Shown in pieces: positions 6,001 through 8,112 of a stretch of 8,112 bases of DNA; the first letter of the stretch is position 1; each line of letters begins with the position of its first letter. This DNA comes from an uncultured Clostridia bacterium (GTDB lineage: Bacteria > Bacillota > Clostridia > Oscillospirales > Ruminococcaceae): the NCBI GenBank assembly GCA_937892655.1, contig CALBJC010000068.1, forward strand, positions 1 through 8,112, written 5' to 3'. Position numbers and translations under genes: made by a program. Below the pieces are notes generated by a model that worked only from the letters and a program-made list of their open reading frames with translations, did not search any database and had not been told where the DNA came from.

Positions 6001-7827
6001 ATGAGTAATGAGAATAAAAAAGATAAAATCAAAATGTCAAGGCTTATTTCAAACGTATTTTACGTGCTGAAATATGCTTTCTGGCACGACAAGAAAATGG
6101 CGCTGTCATACATTATCAGCAGATGTGTTTTTACAGGTATCGGCGCATTTATCGACACTTTTCTCCTTATGGAAATTATCAACATTTTTACAACTACCGC
6201 TGATATTCTGAGTGTGGTTAAAGTGCTTGCGGTGATGTTTTTGCTGTATGCTTTCCGATTGGTAATGTTCAGAATTCTTGAAAACTATTTCTGGACAAAG
6301 ATGATAGGCCTTGAGGGTAAAATTCAGCGTGACCTTATGCAGAAGGCTCAGCTTATGGATTTAAAATACTACGATATTCCCGAATACTATGATGACTTTA
6401 TAGTTGCGGCATCTCAGTCAGAAGAAATGTGTCAGAAGGCTGTTATGAGTGTTGCAAATATTTTAGCAAACATAGTTTCAATGCTCGTTGCGGGTACAAT
6501 GATCGTTACTATAAATCCAGTTATGGTAGTATTCCCGGTGGTGGGCTTTATTGTAAATATCATAACCCGCTTTAAGATTACAAAGCTTGAGTATGAATAT
6601 AACCTTGAAAAACAGCGTATAGGCAGAAAGGCGGATTACTCAAAGAGAGTTTTCTATCAGCCTGAATACGCTAAGGAGATAAAGCTTACAGGTATTGAAA
6701 GAGCGCTTATGGAGCAGTATGATGAGGCTATAAAAGAAGAGCGTAAAATGGCGCTTTCGTATTCTCTGAGAATTTTACCGCCAACGCTTATAAACTGGAT
6801 AACAGTATTTACTCTCTGTCAGTTTTTTGCAGTACCGGTATATCTTGCATACCTTGCTATTGAAAAGAAGAGTATCGGTCTTGGCGAGGTAGCGTCACTC
6901 AAAAACGCAACAAACGGTATCAAGAGCCATCTTGATAATATGAACTATGCGCTTGTTGATTTTCAGGTGGTAGGTCAGTATGCTGAAAAGTTTCGTAAAT
7001 TTATGGAGTATGAAGTGAACATCGAGGGCTGTAAGGGCGAGGTAGCAGTACCTGAAAATGACAGCACTTTAGAGCTCAGAAATGTAAGCTTTAAGTACCG
7101 TGACAGCGAAAAGTATGTTCTCAAAAACGTAAGTATGACTATCAGAAAGGGTGAAAAGCTTGCTCTTGTAGGTGAAAACGGTGCAGGTAAATCAACTCTC
7201 ATTAAGCTTATTATGCGTCTGTATGATGTAACAGAGGGCGAGATACTCTACGGCGGCGTTGATATCAGAAAGCTTGATATAAAGGCTTATCGTGAAAAGA
7301 TAGGTACTGTTTTTCAGGATTTTCAGATTTACGGCGCAACCCTTGCAGAAAATGTAAAAACTGATTTTGTTGATGAAAATGAAAAAGAAAAGGTTACAGA
7401 GGCTTTAAAAAGAGCAGATTTTTCATCAAAGCTCAGAACACTTTCTGACGGCATTGAAACAGAGCTTACAAAGGAGTTTTCAGAAAGCGGAACGATGCTC
7501 TCAGGCGGCGAGGGACAGAAGGTTGCAATTGCAAGAATGTTTGTAAGAGATATGCCTGTTGCAATTTTGGATGAGCCTTCCTCTGCGCTTGACCCTATTG
7601 CAGAGTATAAGCTAAATAAAAGTATGCTCCAAAATGCTGAAAATCAGGCGGTTATCTTGATTTCTCACCGCCTTTCAACAACAAAGGATGCAGACAGAAT
7701 AATCCTGCTTGAAAACGGCTCTATAGCCGAAAGCGGAACTCACTCAGAGCTTTTGGCAAACGGCAAAACCTACGCTCAGATGTGGAACGTTCAGGCAGAA
7801 AAATACTGCACTCAGATTTACGCATAA
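6001..7827 (+). CDS. ABC half-exporter 4 (B-type), permease-ATPase fusion
   Basis: A 608-residue half-size ABC exporter, start chosen at 6001 from the adjacent AGGAGGTG. Hydrophobic segments lie near 34-64, 74-96, 150-190 (two helices) and 259-288. The place of the sixth helix (293-325) is polar: EVASLKNATNGIKSHLDNM. ATPase motifs are intact: Walker A GENGAGKST 391-399 (K397), Q439, LSGGE 500-504, Walker B AILDEP with D524/E525, SALD and H556. The polar segment aligns without gaps to that of gene 2, and the two also share DLxxYDxPE, IGTVFQDFxI, LNxSMLxxAEN and YAQMWxVQA, so this is the second B-type subunit, probably partner of gene 3. It is the last gene of the operon; its stop is three bases before the terminator hairpin. 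Cargo unknown; acts in the cytoplasmic membrane. Confidence 0.93.
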   Translation: MSNENKKDKIKMSRLISNVFYVLKYAFWHDKKMALSYIISRCVFTGIGAFIDTFLLMEIINIFTTTADILSVVKVLAVMFLLYAFRLVMFRILENYFWTKMIGLEGKIQRDLMQKAQLMDLKYYDIPEYYDDFIVAASQSEEMCQKAVMSVANILANIVSMLVAGTMIVTINPVMVVFPVVGFIVNIITRFKITKLEYEYNLEKQRIGRKADYSKRVFYQPEYAKEIKLTGIERALMEQYDEAIKEERKMALSYSLRILPPTLINWITVFTLCQFFAVPVYLAYLAIEKKSIGLGEVASLKNATNGIKSHLDNMNYALVDFQVVGQYAEKFRKFMEYEVNIEGCKGEVAVPENDSTLELRNVSFKYRDSEKYVLKNVSMTIRKGEKLALVGENGAGKSTLIKLIMRLYDVTEGEILYGGVDIRKLDIKAYREKIGTVFQDFQIYGATLAENVKTDFVDENEKEKVTEALKRADFSSKLRTLSDGIETELTKEFSESGTMLSGGEGQKVAIARMFVRDMPVAILDEPSSALDPIAEYKLNKSMLQNAENQAVILISHRLSTTKDADRIILLENGSIAESGTHSELLANGKTYAQMWNVQAEKYCTQIYA

Positions 7828-7830
7828 GAA

Positions 7831-7861
7831 AAAAGACCTATGGTTTTTCCATAGGTCTTTT
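7831..7861. terminator. Bidirectional intrinsic terminator
   Basis: A perfect 13-bp inverted repeat (AAAAGACCTATGG at 7831-7843, CCATAGGTCTTTT at 7849-7861) encloses a 5-nt T loop. On the + strand it starts three bases after the gene 4 stop and ends in TTTT, terminating the ABC operon. On the - strand the stem is followed by two further Ts, giving a run of six, so it should work at least as well for leftward transcripts. This agrees with a possible minus-strand transcript from the spacer on its right. Confidence 0.93.
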
Positions 7862-7864
7862 GCT

Positions 7865-8011
7865 TTACTTTTCTTCAATCGCCAAGAATACAGCAGGGGC
7901 AGGGTTCTTTATGAGGTCACGTCCTGCGAGGAACAAGCCGTTTTTGTGAGCGTTTTCTATTATCATCATCTTTATCATCGCTACTGTTTTTGGTCTCGTT
8001 ACTACTGCCAT
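7865..8011 (-). CDS. Possible small protein of 48 residues, unrecognised
   Basis: An ATG-initiated frame (MAVVTRPKTVAMIKMM...) ends in a TAA four bases from the bidirectional terminator, with a reasonably protein-like C-terminus (AGRDLIKNPAPAVFLAIEEK). A TTG at 8047 would lengthen it to 60 residues. Neither start has a Shine-Dalgarno sequence, unlike every other gene here, and I recognise no family. It could be a chance frame, a remnant of a longer gene, or a real small protein on the candidate minus-strand RNA. Confidence 0.2.
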   Translation of the reverse strand: MAVVTRPKTVAMIKMMIIENAHKNGLFLAGRDLIKNPAPAVFLAIEEK

Positions 8012-8040
8012 TATTTGTGGCGTGGTAATGAAAAAAAAGA

Positions 8041-8069
8041 TTGACAAGAACCATCGCCCATGCTATAAT
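8041..8069 (+). promoter_or_regulatory. Consensus sigma-A promoter with extended -10
   Basis: TTGACA (8041-8046), a 17-nt spacer and TATAAT (8064-8069) match the housekeeping consensus at every position, with the extended -10 TG at 8061-8062. An A-run just upstream (8031-8038) could serve as an UP-like element. Transcription should begin near 8076, giving a 5' leader of only about 23 nt, so no riboswitch fits between promoter and gene. It drives the gene starting at 8099. Confidence 0.92.
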
Positions 8070-8094
8070 AAGTACATCAAATGAGGGAGGTCAA
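8065..8094 (-). promoter_or_regulatory. Possible leftward promoter sharing the same -10 bases
   Basis: Read on the minus strand, TTGACC (8094-8089), an 18-nt spacer and TATTAT (8070-8065) form a good sigma-A-like promoter. Its -10 overlaps the rightward -10 because CTATAATAAG is nearly symmetric, and its -35 overlaps the ribosome binding site of the downstream gene. Divergent initiation from symmetric -10 elements is known in bacteria; whether it happens here is an inference. Confidence 0.4.
8085..8090 (+). promoter_or_regulatory. Ribosome binding site of the downstream gene
   Basis: GGGAGG lies 8 nt before the ATG at 8099, within a short leader. It confirms that start although only 14 bases of the gene are present. 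Confidence 0.85.
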
Positions 8095-8098
8095 TACC

Positions 8099-8112
8099 AT
8101 GTGGGCTATCAA
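8099..8112 (+). CDS. Start of a downstream gene, product unknown
   Basis: Only the first four full codons (M-W-A-I) are in the window. The promoter and ribosome binding site in front make the start secure. The gene is transcribed separately from the ABC operon, which ends at the hairpin near 7860. Nothing can be said of its function. Confidence 0.8.

Larger units (their letters stand above)
566..7827 (+). repeat. Diverged tandem duplication of a two-gene ABC unit (A-B-A-B)
   Basis: 566-4182 and 4193-7827 are two copies of the same A-then-B gene pair, recognisable at protein level and much less so at DNA level. Diagnostic A-type residues occur in genes 1 and 3, B-type residues in genes 2 and 4. 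The divergence shows that this is an old duplication, kept with gene order intact, and not a recent repeat. Confidence 0.65.
7829..8058 (-). ncRNA. Candidate short minus-strand transcript (sRNA or tiny mRNA)
   Basis: The spacer has a plausible leftward promoter (TTGACC, 18 nt, TATTAT; 8094 to 8065) and, about 200 nt on, a hairpin whose minus-strand T-run is the better of the two. Together these predict an RNA of about 230 nt starting near 8058. No known RNA family is recognised. It could be a small regulatory RNA, a message for the 48-residue frame described at 7865-8011, or nothing if the leftward promoter is silent. Evidence is limited to the promoter-terminator pairing. Confidence 0.3.

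Noticed and set aside
566..7827. Bacteriocin or lantibiotic exporter cluster with leader-peptide processing
   Set aside because: None of the four proteins has the extra N-terminal C39 peptidase domain, and no precursor-peptide or modification gene is visible.
566..7827. Degenerate-site heterodimers with one inactive ATPase
   Set aside because: All four keep the Walker A lysine, signature LSGGE, catalytic glutamate and switch histidine, so no subunit is catalytically dead by sequence.
1..8112. CRISPR array, tRNA or rRNA gene, insertion sequence ends
   Set aside because: No regularly spaced direct repeats, no tRNA- or rRNA-like sequence, and no transposase or terminal inverted repeats were seen.

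Overview
The window looks like chromosomal DNA from a low- to mid-GC Gram-positive anaerobe of the Clostridia, perhaps a gut Oscillospiraceae/Ruminococcus-type organism. The basis is AT-rich composition, strong AGGAGG-type ribosome binding sites, tightly packed genes, a perfect sigma-A promoter and the style of the ABC proteins. The lineage is an inference from general appearance.

Layout: (1) 2-532, the 3' part of a GNAT-type acetyltransferase gene whose start lies left of the window. (2) 566-7827, four consecutive genes on the + strand, each encoding a complete half-size ABC exporter (membrane domain then ATPase domain, about 600 residues). Junctions are a 1-nt overlap, a 10-nt gap and a 2-nt gap, each with its own ribosome binding site, so this is one transcription unit that may also include the acetyltransferase. 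(3) 7831-7861, a perfect 13-bp hairpin with T-runs on both sides that ends the operon and can work in both directions. (4) 7862-8040, a spacer with no convincing protein gene but a possible minus-strand transcript. (5) 8041-8101, a consensus extended -10 promoter, ribosome binding site and ATG of a new gene of which only the first codons are present.

The main result is that the four ABC genes are not four equivalent copies. Ungapped comparison of their proteins sorts them into two subtypes in the order A-B-A-B: genes 1 and 3 share one set of signatures, genes 2 and 4 another. The B members have a last membrane-helix region full of charged and polar residues, while gene 1, and in part gene 3, keep a hydrophobic helix there. 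The simplest reading is two heterodimeric exporters (1+2 and 3+4) that arose by duplication of a two-gene unit and stayed in one operon. All four keep intact ATPase motifs, so neither pair shows the degenerate-site asymmetry of many heterodimeric exporters; the asymmetry is in the membrane domain. No substrate gene, peptidase domain, regulator or immunity protein is visible, so the cargo is unknown.

A second point of interest is the right-hand spacer. The -10 element of the downstream promoter is nearly symmetric, and a second promoter (TTGACC, 18 nt, TATTAT) reads leftward through the same bases toward the bidirectional hairpin, predicting a short minus-strand RNA of about 230 nt.
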